The notes below the pieces were generated by a model, which was given only the letters and a program-made list of their open reading frames with translations, had not been told where the DNA came from and did not search any database. From Amycolatopsis azurea DSM 43854 (GTDB taxonomy: Bacteria > Actinomycetota > Actinomycetes > Mycobacteriales > Pseudonocardiaceae), in assembly GCF_001995215.1 (NCBI RefSeq), contig NZ_MUXN01000031.1:1-58446 (forward strand): a DNA stretch of 58,446 nucleotides, in the 5' to 3' direction. Both the position numbers and the translations under genes were made by a program. Shown here piece after piece: positions 31,817 to 41,134 of the stretch. Numbering within the stretch: position 1 is the first letter of the stretch; every line of letters starts with the position of its first letter.

Positions 31817-32476
31817 ATGATTCGGGTGGTCGTCGTCGACGACGAGGAGCTGGTGCGCTCGGGATTCCGCCTCATCCTGGAGGCCGCGGGCGACATCGAG
31901 GTCGTGGCGACGGTGACCGGTGCCGAGGCGGTCAAGGAGATCGGCCTGCACGGCCCCGACGTCGTGCTGCTCGACATCCGGATGCCCGACGTCGACGGGC
32001 TCACCATCCTGCGGCAGCTGCGTGGCCTGCGGAAGACACCGGCCGTGGCGATGCTGACGACCTTCGACTCCGACGAGTACATCGCGACCGCGCTGCGTTC
32101 GGGCGCGGCCGGGTTCCTGCTCAAGGACACCGCCCCCGACCTGCTCGCGCATTTCGTGCGGACGCTGGCCGCCGGCGGGGTGGTGCTCTCCCCCAAGGTC
32201 ACGCGCACCGTCGTCGACGGCTATCTCGAATCGGGGGCGGGATCCGCCGCGGCCACGCAGGTCGGGCGGCTGTCGGAGCGCGAACGCGCGGTGCTCGTGC
32301 TCATCACGGACGGGCTGTCCAACGCGGACATCGCCGCGCGGATCCACCTGGGTGTCGGCACGGTCAAGGACCACGTGTCCGCCATCCTCACGAAACTCCA
32401 GGTGACGACCCGCGTCCAGGCCGCTTTGCTGGCCCAGCAGGCGGGGTTGCTGAGCAACGGCGAAGGCCGCTCGTGA
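31817..32476 (+). CDS. NarL/LuxR-type response regulator, 219 aa
   Basis: The receiver has VVVDDEELVRSGFRLIL, acceptor Asp53 (VVLLDIRMPD), Thr in MLTTFD and Lys in FLLKDTAP. The LuxR helix-turn-helix (LSERERAVLVLITDGLSNADIAARIHLGVGTVKDHVSAIL) occupies residues about 150-205. The stop overlaps the GTG of the downstream kinase gene (GTGA), a standard actinobacterial pair. Targets unknown; the divergent lipoprotein-regulator unit is an obvious candidate. Confidence 0.9.
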   Translation: MIRVVVVDDEELVRSGFRLILEAAGDIEVVATVTGAEAVKEIGLHGPDVVLLDIRMPDVDGLTILRQLRGLRKTPAVAMLTTFDSDEYIATALRSGAAGFLLKDTAPDLLAHFVRTLAAGGVVLSPKVTRTVVDGYLESGAGSAAATQVGRLSERERAVLVLITDGLSNADIAARIHLGVGTVKDHVSAILTKLQVTTRVQAALLAQQAGLLSNGEGRS

Positions 32477-33573
32477 ACCGGGTGGTGCGCCTGCTGCTCG
32501 TCGACGCGTGCCTCATCGCCGTCGCCGCGATCGACGCGAACCTGGGCCGGGCCGAACCGCTGGCGCTCGGCGCCGCGCTGGTGGCCCTGGCCATCCTGCC
32601 GCTCCGCCGCCGGTGGCCGGTCTTCGTCTTCGCCGTCACCCTGCCCGCGCTCGCGATCTCGGGTTCGGTCATCGCGACGCTGATCGCCCTCTATTCCGTG
32701 GCATTACTGCGTTCCAACCGGTACCTGCTCGTCGGATGCGGCGTGCTGGCCACCGCCGGTTACGTGTTCCCCGGCCTCGATCTGCGGTTCGAGGAGACCG
32801 ACGTGCTCACCGTCATCTACGCGGTCATCACCCCGGCCGCGCCGATCTTCCTCGGCAGACTGGTGCACACGCAGCGCGAACTCACCCTGCGGCTGGACGA
32901 CATCCGGCAGGCCCGCGAACACGAACGAATCCTGGACGCCCAGGCGGTCCTCGCCAAGGAACGCACCCAGCTGGCCCGCGAAATGCACGACGTCGTGTCG
33001 CACCAGGTCAGCCTGATCGCCGTCCAGGCGGGCGCGCTCAGCGTTTCGACCACCGACCCGAACGCGAAAACCGCCGCCGAGAACGTCCGGAAGCTTTCGG
33101 TCGGCACCCTCGACGAGCTGCGCCACATGGTGAACCTGCTGCGCGCCTCCGGCAGTTCCACGACCGAGCTGATGCCGCAGCCGACACTGTCCGACCTCGA
33201 CCGACTGATCGCCGGGAGCGGTATCGAAACCCGGCGGACCGGGACGGCGCCGGACGGCATCGACACGGCCGTCCAGCGCACGATCTACCGGACCATCCAG
33301 GAAGCACTGACCAACGTGCGCAAACACGCGCCGGGCGGCACGGCGACCGTGGACATCGCGCACGACGGCACCGATCTCACGGTGACCGTCGGCAATACGC
33401 CCGCGACCCGCCCGACTCTGACGTTGCCCAGCGCCCGGCACGGGCTGCTCGGTCTTCAGGAACGCGCGGCGTTGCTGGGCGGCACCGTGGTCACCGACAC
33501 CCTCCCCGACGGAGGCTTCCGCCTGCGGTTGCGACTGCCCATCAGCGGCCGATCACACGTGTCGTCCGCCTGA
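32473..33573 (+). CDS. NarX/DesK-type membrane sensor histidine kinase, 366 aa
   Basis: Four membrane helices (about residues 5-125) are followed by a HisKA_3 motif (QLAREMHDVVSHQVSLIAVQ, His172) and an HATPase with TIQEALTNVRKHAPGG and HGLLGLQERAALLGG. It autophosphorylates and passes phosphate to the co-translated regulator. Its last codons run into a run of 20-22-bp tandem repeats (33549-33620), so the C-terminal residues SGRSHVSSA are repeat-derived. Confidence 0.9.
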   Translation: MNRVVRLLLVDACLIAVAAIDANLGRAEPLALGAALVALAILPLRRRWPVFVFAVTLPALAISGSVIATLIALYSVALLRSNRYLLVGCGVLATAGYVFPGLDLRFEETDVLTVIYAVITPAAPIFLGRLVHTQRELTLRLDDIRQAREHERILDAQAVLAKERTQLAREMHDVVSHQVSLIAVQAGALSVSTTDPNAKTAAENVRKLSVGTLDELRHMVNLLRASGSSTTELMPQPTLSDLDRLIAGSGIETRRTGTAPDGIDTAVQRTIYRTIQEALTNVRKHAPGGTATVDIAHDGTDLTVTVGNTPATRPTLTLPSARHGLLGLQERAALLGGTVVTDTLPDGGFRLRLRLPISGRSHVSSA

Positions 33574-33620
33574 TCACGCGTGTCGTCCATCCGATCACAC
33601 GTGTCGTCCGTCCGATCACG
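33549..33620. repeat. Tandem repeat, three and a half copies of a 20-22-bp unit
   Basis: Units begin at 33549, 33569, 33591 and 33612 (partial) and share GATCACACGTGTCGTCC with small changes. The first copy is inside the kinase stop region. A relative in reverse orientation (GGACGACACGTGTG) is at 58319-58332. Each unit contains CACGTG or CACGCGTG, a palindromic core. Confidence 0.75.
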
Positions 33621-33639
33621 GCTGGACCGGACTCAGCGG

Positions 33640-34005
33640 TCAGCGCGGTCCGTAGAGCACGACGGTGTTGCCCCAGGGATCGCGTGCCACGGCCCGGACC
33701 TCGTGCGGGCCGCGCTCCGGCTGCCGGACCACGGATCCACCGCGCTCCACGATCGCGGCCACCGCCGCGCCCACGTCGGGCACCTTGAACGACGCCGCGG
33801 GAACGCCGCCGGTGACGTCCTCGGCGGGACCGGCGAGAGCAAGCGTGGTGCCGCCCGCGTCGAGAGCGGCGTAGCGGTCTCCGTCCACGAATTTCGTCTC
33901 CAGACCGAGAGCGGCGGAGTAGAACCGCACGGCGGCGTCGACGTCCGCCACCGGGTGCAGCACGTTCCCGATCCTGGCCGGGTCGCTCTTCGCGTTTTCG
34001 CTCAT
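33640..34005 (-). CDS. VOC-family protein (glyoxalase-like), 121 aa
   Basis: Two VOC modules are visible (GNVLHPVADVDAAVRFYSAALGL and ASFKVPDVGAAVAAIVERGG), ending in DPWGNTVVLYGPR. A substrate or metal cannot be assigned. The ATG at 34005 lies 19 bases after the stop of the phospholipase gene on the same strand, so the two may be cotranscribed. It converges on the two-component system at its 3' side. Confidence 0.8.
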   Translation of the reverse strand: MSENAKSDPARIGNVLHPVADVDAAVRFYSAALGLETKFVDGDRYAALDAGGTTLALAGPAEDVTGGVPAASFKVPDVGAAVAAIVERGGSVVRQPERGPHEVRAVARDPWGNTVVLYGPR

Positions 34006-34024
34006 GCGGCGACCGTAGCGGTTT

Positions 34025-34444
34025 TCAGCCCGTCGAGCGGACGGCGTTGTAATAGGTGTCGGCGATGAAATCGCACGGGCCACGGGCCGGGCCGGTGCCG
34101 AAAGTGTGATCGCATTGCCGGTGCATGAGCCGGAAGAAGAGATCGTCGCAGCGCAGCGTGTTCTTTCCGCCCGCTTCCTCGCACATGTCGTGGTTCGCGC
34201 ACGGCCCGCGGAAGTCCACCTGACCCCACGGCGGGACGACGGGCTTGTCCGGCGACAAGGTGCAGTAATCGTGCCAGGCGCCGCGGCTCGGATCGTAAAC
34301 GTAGTTCGAAGGAATGGGCACGAAAGCGGCGGCCTGCGCGGTACCCGCCAAGAACGGGAGGGCACCCGCGGCGACGGCCATTACGACAGCGCCTCGCCGA
34401 AGCCTCGACGAGGTCCGGGACTGGCTCGATTTCGGTTCGGTCAT
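34025..34444 (-). CDS. Secreted prokaryotic phospholipase A2, 139 aa
   Basis: A signal peptide (residues about 1-39, ending in TAQAAA) precedes a compact domain with the PLA2 active-site motif CANHDMCEE (His85, Asp86). The calcium loop region VDFRGPC and four further Cys allow two to three disulfides. This matches the Streptomyces violaceoruber-type secreted PLA2 (PF09056-like), which cleaves the sn-2 ester of phospholipids with Ca2+. The length is typical for the family. Confidence 0.88.
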   Translation of the reverse strand: MTEPKSSQSRTSSRLRRGAVVMAVAAGALPFLAGTAQAAAFVPIPSNYVYDPSRGAWHDYCTLSPDKPVVPPWGQVDFRGPCANHDMCEEAGGKNTLRCDDLFFRLMHRQCDHTFGTGPARGPCDFIADTYYNAVRSTG

Positions 34445-34561
34445 CGGGCTTCACCTCATCTGTCGATGATTAACCTGCAATTCAGGTTCCATGACAAAAA
34501 AGGCTATTCCGGCCCGGTCGGCTTCGTCAGGGCTCGTTCGGACCACACGACCGGGCCCGGC

Positions 34562-35215
34562 TCAGCGCACGAGGCCGGATTCCCAGGCCCACACGGCGAT
34601 TTCGGTGCGATTGCGGGCCGCGATCTTGCGCTGGATCGAGGCGAGGTGGGTCTTCACCGTCGACAGGGAGATCGTCAGCTCGTCGGTGATCTCGGCGTTC
34701 GTCCGGCCGCGCGCGATGGCCTTGGCGACGTCGAGTTCGCGCTGGGTCAGCGCGGGATCCGCACGGCGGGCGCGGCGCCGGGCCGAGGTGGCGGTGAAAT
34801 GGGCCAGCAGCCGGGTGGTGATCGACGGCGAGACCAGCGCTTCACCGTTCGCGGCCGCGTGCACCGCCTCCACCAGCAGCCCGGGACCGGCGTCCTTCAG
34901 CAGGAAACCGCAGGCGCCGGCGCACAAGGCCTCGTGCACCAGCTCGTCGAGGTCGAAGGTGGTGACGACCAGGACACGCAACGGGTCTTCGACGTCTGGC
35001 CCCGCCAGCCGCCGCGTGGCGGCGAGCCCGTCGACCAGTGGCATGCGGATGTCCATCAGCGTGACGTCCGGGCGCAGCCGCTGGGCGAGCCGGACCGCTT
35101 GCTCGCCGTTCTCCGCCTCGCCGACCACTTCCAGTCCGGGAACCCGTTCCAGGATCAACCGGAAACCCGTGCGCACCAAGGCCTGGTCGTCGGCCAGCAG
35201 GACTCGCAGTGTCAC
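34562..35215 (-). CDS. NarL/LuxR-type response regulator, 217 aa
   Basis: The receiver shows VLLADDQALVRTGFRLIL, acceptor Asp55 (VTLMDIRMPL) and Lys in FLLKDAGP. The HTH region LTQRELDVAKAIARGRTNAEITDELTISLSTVKTHLASI lies near residues 155-205. The GTG at 35215 overlaps the stop of its kinase gene (GTGA). The phospholipase gene starts 118 bases beyond its stop on the same strand. Confidence 0.9.
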   Translation of the reverse strand: MTLRVLLADDQALVRTGFRLILERVPGLEVVGEAENGEQAVRLAQRLRPDVTLMDIRMPLVDGLAATRRLAGPDVEDPLRVLVVTTFDLDELVHEALCAGACGFLLKDAGPGLLVEAVHAAANGEALVSPSITTRLLAHFTATSARRRARRADPALTQRELDVAKAIARGRTNAEITDELTISLSTVKTHLASIQRKIAARNRTEIAVWAWESGLVR

Positions 35216-36402
35216 CGCGTCGATCCTCCTTCGGCTGCGGCTGCCGAAACGCCGCCCGGCAAAGGCAGTTCGGCGAGTACCCGCCAACCGCGCTCGCCAT
35301 GCGCCCCGGCGGTCAGCTTGCCGTCCAGCGCCGAGATCCGCTCGGCCATCCCGATCAGGCCGTAACCGCCCGGCGACCGGCGCACCCGGCCGGGCCGGAG
35401 CCCGTCGTTGCCGACCTCGACCCGGAGGTACCGGCGGCCGTCGACCGGCTCGACCAGCACGGTGACCCGGCGGGCGTCGGGCGCGTGCCTGCGTACGTTG
35501 TTCAGCGATTCGAGGACGACGCGATGGACGGTGGACACCGTTTCCGGCGCGATCACGAGGTCTTCCAGCCCTTCCGCCAGCCGCACCGTGACGCCCTCGT
35601 CGTCGCCGATCGCCGCTTCGATGGTCTCCACCAATCCGCCGGCGGTGACCTGCGACCCGGGTTCGGGACTGCGCAGCATCATGACCAGCCTCCGCACCGC
35701 GCCGAGGGCTTCCGCGCCGGCGTGCTCGATCTCCTTGATCAGCTCCTGTTCCGGCCCGTCCGCCAGGATGACGCCGGCGGCTTGCGTGCGGACCACGACC
35801 CCGGTGATGTGGTGCGCCACCAGATCGTGCAGTTCCCGGGCCAGCGCGAGCCGCTCCCGGTCACGGGCCGCGGCCAGTGCCGCTTCACGACGGGCCTCAC
35901 CGTCGCGGAGCATCAGTCCGACGATGACGCTGCATCCCCACAGCAGAGCCCACACCACTGCGATGGACAGCGTCGTGGCCCCTTCGCCGAAGCGCAGGAC
36001 CGGCGCCGCGGCCATGGTCAGACCACCGAGTACCGCGAGCACGGCGGCGTGACCACGCGGCAGCCGGTGGCACGCCGCCCCGATCAGGATCGCCGTCGCC
36101 AGCGCCTCGGCGTCGCCGCTCGGCGCCGCGGCCGGTTCGGTCAAGAAACCGACCGCGCTGCAAGCCAGTGAGAGCGCGATCCCCGACGCGGTCAGCGCCG
36201 CCGTCCGCGCCGGGAAACGGCGCCGCAGCAACGCGAACGCACCCAGCACAAGACCGACCGCGAAGTAGAGGATCTCGCCGGCCGGGGCCGGACCGTCCAG
36301 GATCAGGCGCCGTACCAGCTGTTCGATGTTCAGCCCGCCCAGCACCACCACCTCGGCGATCACCAGGCCGCGAACGGGCGGTGCTGTGGCGGTCGGAAGC
36401 AC
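35212..36402 (-). CDS. DesK-type membrane sensor histidine kinase, 396 aa
   Basis: Five to six membrane helices (about residues 8-165) precede a HisKA_3 motif (LALARELHDLVAHHITGVVV, His192) and an HATPase (VLESLNNVRRHAPDARR, GYGLIGMAERISALDG). The GTG at 36402 follows GGAGGG. It forms a translationally coupled pair with the regulator at 34562-35215. The signal is not deducible. Confidence 0.9.
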   Translation of the reverse strand: MLPTATAPPVRGLVIAEVVVLGGLNIEQLVRRLILDGPAPAGEILYFAVGLVLGAFALLRRRFPARTAALTASGIALSLACSAVGFLTEPAAAPSGDAEALATAILIGAACHRLPRGHAAVLAVLGGLTMAAAPVLRFGEGATTLSIAVVWALLWGCSVIVGLMLRDGEARREAALAAARDRERLALARELHDLVAHHITGVVVRTQAAGVILADGPEQELIKEIEHAGAEALGAVRRLVMMLRSPEPGSQVTAGGLVETIEAAIGDDEGVTVRLAEGLEDLVIAPETVSTVHRVVLESLNNVRRHAPDARRVTVLVEPVDGRRYLRVEVGNDGLRPGRVRRSPGGYGLIGMAERISALDGKLTAGAHGERGWRVLAELPLPGGVSAAAAEGGSTR

Positions 36403-36506
36403 GCGGCCGTCCCTCCCGGTTCGCTGGTCCGGTGATCATCATGCCTCAGTGGCGACCGGGACGCCGGATGCGCCGGATGGCCCGGCGCACCCAGCGGCCC
36501 GGTGTT

Positions 36507-37973
36507 TCATCGTGGTTCGGCCGCGCACGCCAGGTCGTGCTTCGGGCGCTGGCCCGTCAGCAGGAAGGTGGTCGCCGCCGTGTCGGCGCACTTGTTGCCG
36601 ACGTAGGGATAGACCCCGTGCCCGCCCGCGTCGACGGTGACCATGCGGGCCCGGTCGCCGAGCGCGCGCCGCAGCTTCTCGGCACCCTTCAGCGGTGTCG
36701 CCGGGTCACGCTGGTTCTGCAGCATGAGCACGTTGGACGGCCCCCGGTCACCGACGCGCACCGGCGGGTCGGCGGGCGCGGACCAGAACGCGCAGGGCTG
36801 GACGTTGGCCCCGGCGGCGCCGAACATCGGATGACGGAGCCGGTCGATCGCGACGGTGCGCTGGTAGGTGCCCACCGATCCGGGCCAGCGGGAGTCGTTG
36901 CAGATCATGTAGTAGCGGCCGGAGACCAGGTTCTCCACGCCGGGCACTTCGCCGGGCCCCATCGGCGGGAGCGGCTGGTCCTTGTCGAGCGCCTGCCAGA
37001 TCTTGCCCACGAGCGGCATTCCCGCGTCGCTGAAGAGGAAGCCGTAGGTGAGCATCCGGAACGTCGGGCCGTCGATGTCGCGGACCGGGGCTTTGTCCAG
37101 CCGCGCGGCGAGGTCGAAGTACTTCGCGGTGACCTGCTCGGGCGTGCTGCCCAGACCGTATTCGGGCTTCGCGGCCGCGAACTTGGCGAAGTCCGGGAAC
37201 CGGTCGTCGAAGCCCTGGGCGTACATCCGGTCGTTCGCGTAGTCCCAGCCGTCCGGGCCCACGTTGCTGTCGAGCATGATCCGGTCGCTGCGCTGCGGGT
37301 ACAGCGTGGTGTACACGGCGCCGAGGTGGGTGCCCCACGAGTAGCCCGCGAAGGAGATCTTCTTCTCCCCCAGCGCGGCCCGGATACTGTCCATGTCCCG
37401 CGCGGTGTTCGCCGTGCTGACGTGCGGCAACATCCACGCCGTCTTCGAAGTGGCGCACTGGCGGGCGATGGCCTTCGACTGCTCGGCCCGCTTCGCCACG
37501 TCGGCGGCGTCGCGCGCGTACGGCGGGACGTTGCCCACCGCGCTCTGCTCCGGCGTCAGGTCACAGGTCACCGAGGTGCTGTGCCCCATCCCGCGTGGGT
37601 CGAACCCGATCAGGTCGTAGCTGTCGAGAACGGCCTGCGGCATCTTCGCCGTCCTCAGGTCGGCAGGGAACTTCAGCCCGGCCGACGGACCACCCGGATT
37701 GGTGAGCAGCACGCCGCGACGCTGTCCCGGGTTCTTGCTCACCAGCCGGGAGATCGCGATGTCGATCCGCTTGCCACCCGGGTCGTCGTAGTCGAGCGGG
37801 ACCTTGATCGTCGAACATTCCAGGCCGGGTGCCGCGGCGTCCTCCGGACACGGACCCCACTTCACCGGCTCCGGCTTGGCTTGCGCCCCTGGTGAAGCCC
37901 CCGCCGGTACCGCCGCCGCGGCGGCCGCCGCCAGGATGGCGATCGCGAGTGCGATGGACCACGTCTTCCTCAT
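36507..37973 (-). CDS. Secreted TAP-like alpha/beta hydrolase (tripeptidyl aminopeptidase type), 488 aa
   Basis: A signal peptide (residues 1-27) precedes an alpha/beta hydrolase with oxyanion motif TNPGGPSAG, DLIGFDPRGMG, nucleophile elbow FAGYSWGTHLG (Ser212) and a C-terminal TAP domain (NVLMLQNQRDPATPLKGAEKL, VTVDAGGHGVY with the His). This is the Streptomyces SlpD/SlpE or tripeptidyl aminopeptidase family, exported exopeptidases. It is a close paralogue of 47375-48838, with shared segments such as PPYARDAADV. It is apparently a single-gene unit flanked by repeats on its promoter side. Confidence 0.85.
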   Translation of the reverse strand: MRKTWSIALAIAILAAAAAAAVPAGASPGAQAKPEPVKWGPCPEDAAAPGLECSTIKVPLDYDDPGGKRIDIAISRLVSKNPGQRRGVLLTNPGGPSAGLKFPADLRTAKMPQAVLDSYDLIGFDPRGMGHSTSVTCDLTPEQSAVGNVPPYARDAADVAKRAEQSKAIARQCATSKTAWMLPHVSTANTARDMDSIRAALGEKKISFAGYSWGTHLGAVYTTLYPQRSDRIMLDSNVGPDGWDYANDRMYAQGFDDRFPDFAKFAAAKPEYGLGSTPEQVTAKYFDLAARLDKAPVRDIDGPTFRMLTYGFLFSDAGMPLVGKIWQALDKDQPLPPMGPGEVPGVENLVSGRYYMICNDSRWPGSVGTYQRTVAIDRLRHPMFGAAGANVQPCAFWSAPADPPVRVGDRGPSNVLMLQNQRDPATPLKGAEKLRRALGDRARMVTVDAGGHGVYPYVGNKCADTAATTFLLTGQRPKHDLACAAEPR

Positions 37974-38476
37974 CCGAGACCCCTCTTCCGATCTGTTGGC
38001 GAATCTCCATCCTGTTCACCGGACGGTGAACGCACATCGAGCGCGCGAATGGTTCCGTCATCGCCTTTGGTCGGCCAAAAGGACTAGCCGGAAGGACGAG
38101 GGGTCGCGGTTGAGGGCGCCGGGACCGAGGCGGCCTGGTGGGCCGGCGGTGTTGCGAAAGCCACTTTCGCAACGTTCAAGGTTGTGAAAGTGGCTTTCGC
38201 AACGTCCGAAGCCGACACACCGGCAAGCTTGTCCGATTGAGGTGGCCGACGAGGGCACGAGCGTTACTCAGGGTGAGGGCTGTGTGGAAATAGGGACCTT
38301 GGACGTCTCTATTCCCACACACCCTTTCGCGACCGGACCGGTCACTCGGGACTGTGTGGGTTTCTGGTCGTCCAACGCCCCGAAAGCCACGTTCGCAACG
38401 TCCGAAGCCGACACGCCGACGAGCGAGCATGACACCCGTCAACAACCCGGAATCGCCACTCACGACCCACCCGCGC
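37974..38476. other. 503-bp intergenic region with promoter and dispersed hairpins
   Basis: The left 70 bases hold the promoter of the leftward peptidase. Further right are a GCGAAAGCCAC-family hairpin (38151-38203), a second hairpin with TGTGTGG arms (38281-38297 with 38305-38321, two mismatches), an unpaired half-element at 38381-38400 followed by a reversed piece of the composite repeat (to about 38430), and the complement of GGTCGTGAGT at 38458-38467. No gene is supported. Confidence 0.65.
38151..38203. repeat. Hairpin of the GCGAAAGCCAC family
   Basis: A 23-bp stem (38151-38173 with 38181-38203) has one G-T-tolerated mismatch and loop GTTCAAG. It matches the hairpin at 11233-11285 in stem sequence. 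Confidence 0.75.
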
Positions 38477-39637
38477 TCACAGCATCGCGTTCACACCGGT
38501 CAGATCGCGGCCGATCAGCAGCTTCTGCACCTGGCTGGTGCCTTCGTACAGGGTCAGCACGCGGGCGTCGCGCAGGTACTTGCCGACCGGGAACTCGTCG
38601 ATGAACCCGTAGCCGCCGAAGACCTGGAGGCAGTTGTTGCTGACCCGCACCGCGGCCTCGCTCGCGTGGTACTTCGCGATGGACGCGTCGGTCGCGTAAT
38701 CCTTCGGCGAGACACCGGAATCGGCGATCCGCGCGACGTGATGGGTGAGCAGCCGGGCGGCCCGGACGTCCACCGCGGACTCGGCGAGCAGCTCCTGGAC
38801 CAGCTGGAACGACGCGATCGGGCGGCCGAACTGGGTGCGTTCGGTGGAGTACCGCACGGCCGCGTCCACGGCGGCCTGTCCCAGCCCGACGGCACCTGCC
38901 GCGACCGACACACGCCCCCGGGACAACGCACCCAGCGCGATGCCCAGACCGCGGTCCACCTCGCCCAGCCGTGCCGAGTCGGGCACGCGCACGCCGTCGA
39001 AGGTCAGCTCCGCGGTCGCCTGGCCGCGCAGGCCGAGCTTGCCGTGGATCTCCCGCGCGGTCAGGCCCGCCGAGTCGGTCGGCACCAGGAAGGCGGTGAG
39101 GCCGCGCTCGCTGGTGCGGGCGAAGGTCAACGCCACCTGCGCCCAGGTTCCGTTGGTGATGAACATCTTCCCGCCGTCGAGGATCCAGTCACCGCCGTCG
39201 CGGGTGGCGCGGGTGCTGACCGACGCCGCGTCGGAGCCGGTGCCCGGTTCGGTGAGGGCGAAGCAGCCGAGGGCGTCGCCGCTGACGAGGCGGGGCAGCC
39301 ACTCCGCTCGCTGCTCGTCCGTCCCGTGCGTCACGATGGTCTTGGTGACCAGGCCGAGCGACACCGAGACGATCCCGCGCACCGCGGAGTCACCGCGCCC
39401 CAATTCTTCGGTGACCAGGACGTAGGACAGCATGTCCGCGTCCACGCCGCCGTAGGCCTCGGGGACCATCAGGCCGAGGAAACCCAGTTCTCCCAGGCGT
39501 TTCACAATGCCACGATCGACCTGTTCGGCTCGGTCCCACTCCGCCGCGTGCGGGACGATCTCCTCGTCGACGAACCGCGCGGCCATGGCGCGGATGTCGC
39601 GCTGTGTCTCGGTCAGGCCGAAATCCGGTGAAATCAC
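38477..39637 (-). CDS. Acyl-CoA dehydrogenase, 386 aa
   Basis: A full-length flavoprotein dehydrogenase: CFALTEPGTGSDAASV (FAD/substrate loop), WILDGGKMFITNG, RTQFGRPIASFQLVQ and FGGYGFIDEFPV, with the catalytic-base motif LYEGTSQVQ near the C-terminus. It would form the 2,3-double bond of an acyl-CoA. The GTG overlaps the stop of the 3-hydroxyacyl-CoA dehydrogenase gene, making it the last gene of a leftward unit CoA-transferase A-B, HAD, ACAD. Chain-length preference is not deducible. Confidence 0.88.
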   Translation of the reverse strand: MISPDFGLTETQRDIRAMAARFVDEEIVPHAAEWDRAEQVDRGIVKRLGELGFLGLMVPEAYGGVDADMLSYVLVTEELGRGDSAVRGIVSVSLGLVTKTIVTHGTDEQRAEWLPRLVSGDALGCFALTEPGTGSDAASVSTRATRDGGDWILDGGKMFITNGTWAQVALTFARTSERGLTAFLVPTDSAGLTAREIHGKLGLRGQATAELTFDGVRVPDSARLGEVDRGLGIALGALSRGRVSVAAGAVGLGQAAVDAAVRYSTERTQFGRPIASFQLVQELLAESAVDVRAARLLTHHVARIADSGVSPKDYATDASIAKYHASEAAVRVSNNCLQVFGGYGFIDEFPVGKYLRDARVLTLYEGTSQVQKLLIGRDLTGVNAML

Positions 39638-41124
39638 GGTGTTTCCTTCTCCAGCGGGTAGGCGGGTGCGGTCAGGGGCAGGCCGAGCTCGGCGCGTTCC
39701 CGAAGCCAGCGCGTCGGCCGGTAGCGCGGGTCGCCGGTACTGTCGTGCAACCGGTTCTGGAGTTCGAGCAGCCGAACGGCTCCGACGCGATCACCCCAGG
39801 CGAGCGGTCCGAACGGGTAGCCGAGCGCGGCCGTGACGGCCAGGTCGATGTCCTCCGGTGCGGCCAGCGCACGTTCCGCGATCGACGCGGCGACCGAGAC
39901 GATCGACGCGAGCAGGCGCTGGGCGACCGAACCGGCGGTGTCCCGCACCACCGAGACCAGCTCGGCACCCAAGGCACCGACGGCCGCGCGGACCGCGTCC
40001 GGGTCCGACGCCGGGGTCACCGCCAGCACACGACGACGGGTGGTCAGTGACAGCGGATCCACGCCGAAGGTGCGGGACGCGGGCAGCCCGTGCGCGGTGA
40101 TCTCCGCCGCAACCGTGGTGCCCCAGGTCGGTACCAGCACGACAGCCTCAGAGACCGGCTCCTCCAACGCCGTCGGCAGTGCCGCGCGCAGGGCGTCGGC
40201 GTCCGGCCCGGATCCTGCGATCCACAAAGGACACTCGGCGGCGACGACGGCTGCTTCCGGGGTGTCCTCGGCGCCGGGCCGGTGGTCGTAGAACCCGCGT
40301 CCGCTCTTGCGGCCGAACAGCCCTGCCGCCACCCGGTTCGGGGTGAGGAACGACGGCCGCAGCCGGTCGGAATGCCGGAACCCCGTCCAGATCGAGTCGA
40401 TGACGGCGGCCGTCACGTCGAGTCCGGTCAGGTCCATCAGCTCGAACGGGCCCATCCGCAGTCCGAGCACGTCGCGGGCGATCCGGTCGATCACCACCGG
40501 TTCGGCGACCGAGTCCTCCAGCAGCGCGAACGCCTCGGTGACCAGCCCGCGCCCGGCGTGGTTGATCAGGAAACCGGGGGTGTCGGCGACCGTCACCGCG
40601 CGGTGGCCGGACGTGCGCACCAGCTCGGCCAGCGTGCCGGGGATGTCGGGACGGGTGGCCGCTCCCGGGACGACCTCGACGATCTTCATCAACGGCACCG
40701 GGTTGAAGAAGTGCAACCCGGCCAGCCGCGACGGATCGGCCAGTGTCGCGGCGATCCGGGTGACCGGCAGTGAAGACGTGTTCGTCGCGAAAATCGTCGA
40801 GGACGGCAGCACCGCTTCCAGACCGGTGAACAACTCCGCCTTGGTGTCCAGATCCTCGCGGACCGCCTCGATCACCAGGTCGACGTCGTCACCCGGCGCC
40901 GCGACCGCGTCCAGCGGCACGAGCCTGGCGCGGACCTCGCCCGCTTCCGGTTCCGTCATGCGCCCTTTGACCACGGCGCGGTCGAGCAGCTGCCCGATGA
41001 AGTCGATCGCCTCGCCGACCGCCTCGCGCCTGGCGTCGGCGAGCTCGACGGTGTGCCCGGCGGTCGCCGCCCACTGCGCGATACCCCGGCCCATCACACC
41101 GGTTCCGATGACCCTGATCCGCAT
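39634..41124 (-). CDS. 3-hydroxyacyl-CoA dehydrogenase, 496 aa
   Basis: The NAD-binding motif VIGTGVMGRGIAQWAA opens the protein. Family landmarks are FATNTSSLPVTRIA, LHFFNPVPLMKIVEVV, DTPGFLINHAGRG and FGRKSGRGFYDH. At 496 residues it has a second C-terminal 3HCDH-like segment (PEDIDLAVTAALGYPFGPLAWGD), as in PaaH/PaaC-type enzymes, and no hydratase part. It catalyses the third step of beta-oxidation. AGGAG precedes the ATG. The CoA-transferase B gene ends ten bases upstream. Confidence 0.88.
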   Translation of the reverse strand: MRIRVIGTGVMGRGIAQWAATAGHTVELADARREAVGEAIDFIGQLLDRAVVKGRMTEPEAGEVRARLVPLDAVAAPGDDVDLVIEAVREDLDTKAELFTGLEAVLPSSTIFATNTSSLPVTRIAATLADPSRLAGLHFFNPVPLMKIVEVVPGAATRPDIPGTLAELVRTSGHRAVTVADTPGFLINHAGRGLVTEAFALLEDSVAEPVVIDRIARDVLGLRMGPFELMDLTGLDVTAAVIDSIWTGFRHSDRLRPSFLTPNRVAAGLFGRKSGRGFYDHRPGAEDTPEAAVVAAECPLWIAGSGPDADALRAALPTALEEPVSEAVVLVPTWGTTVAAEITAHGLPASRTFGVDPLSLTTRRRVLAVTPASDPDAVRAAVGALGAELVSVVRDTAGSVAQRLLASIVSVAASIAERALAAPEDIDLAVTAALGYPFGPLAWGDRVGAVRLLELQNRLHDSTGDPRYRPTRWLRERAELGLPLTAPAYPLEKETP

Positions 41125-41134
41125 GTTCGCTCCT

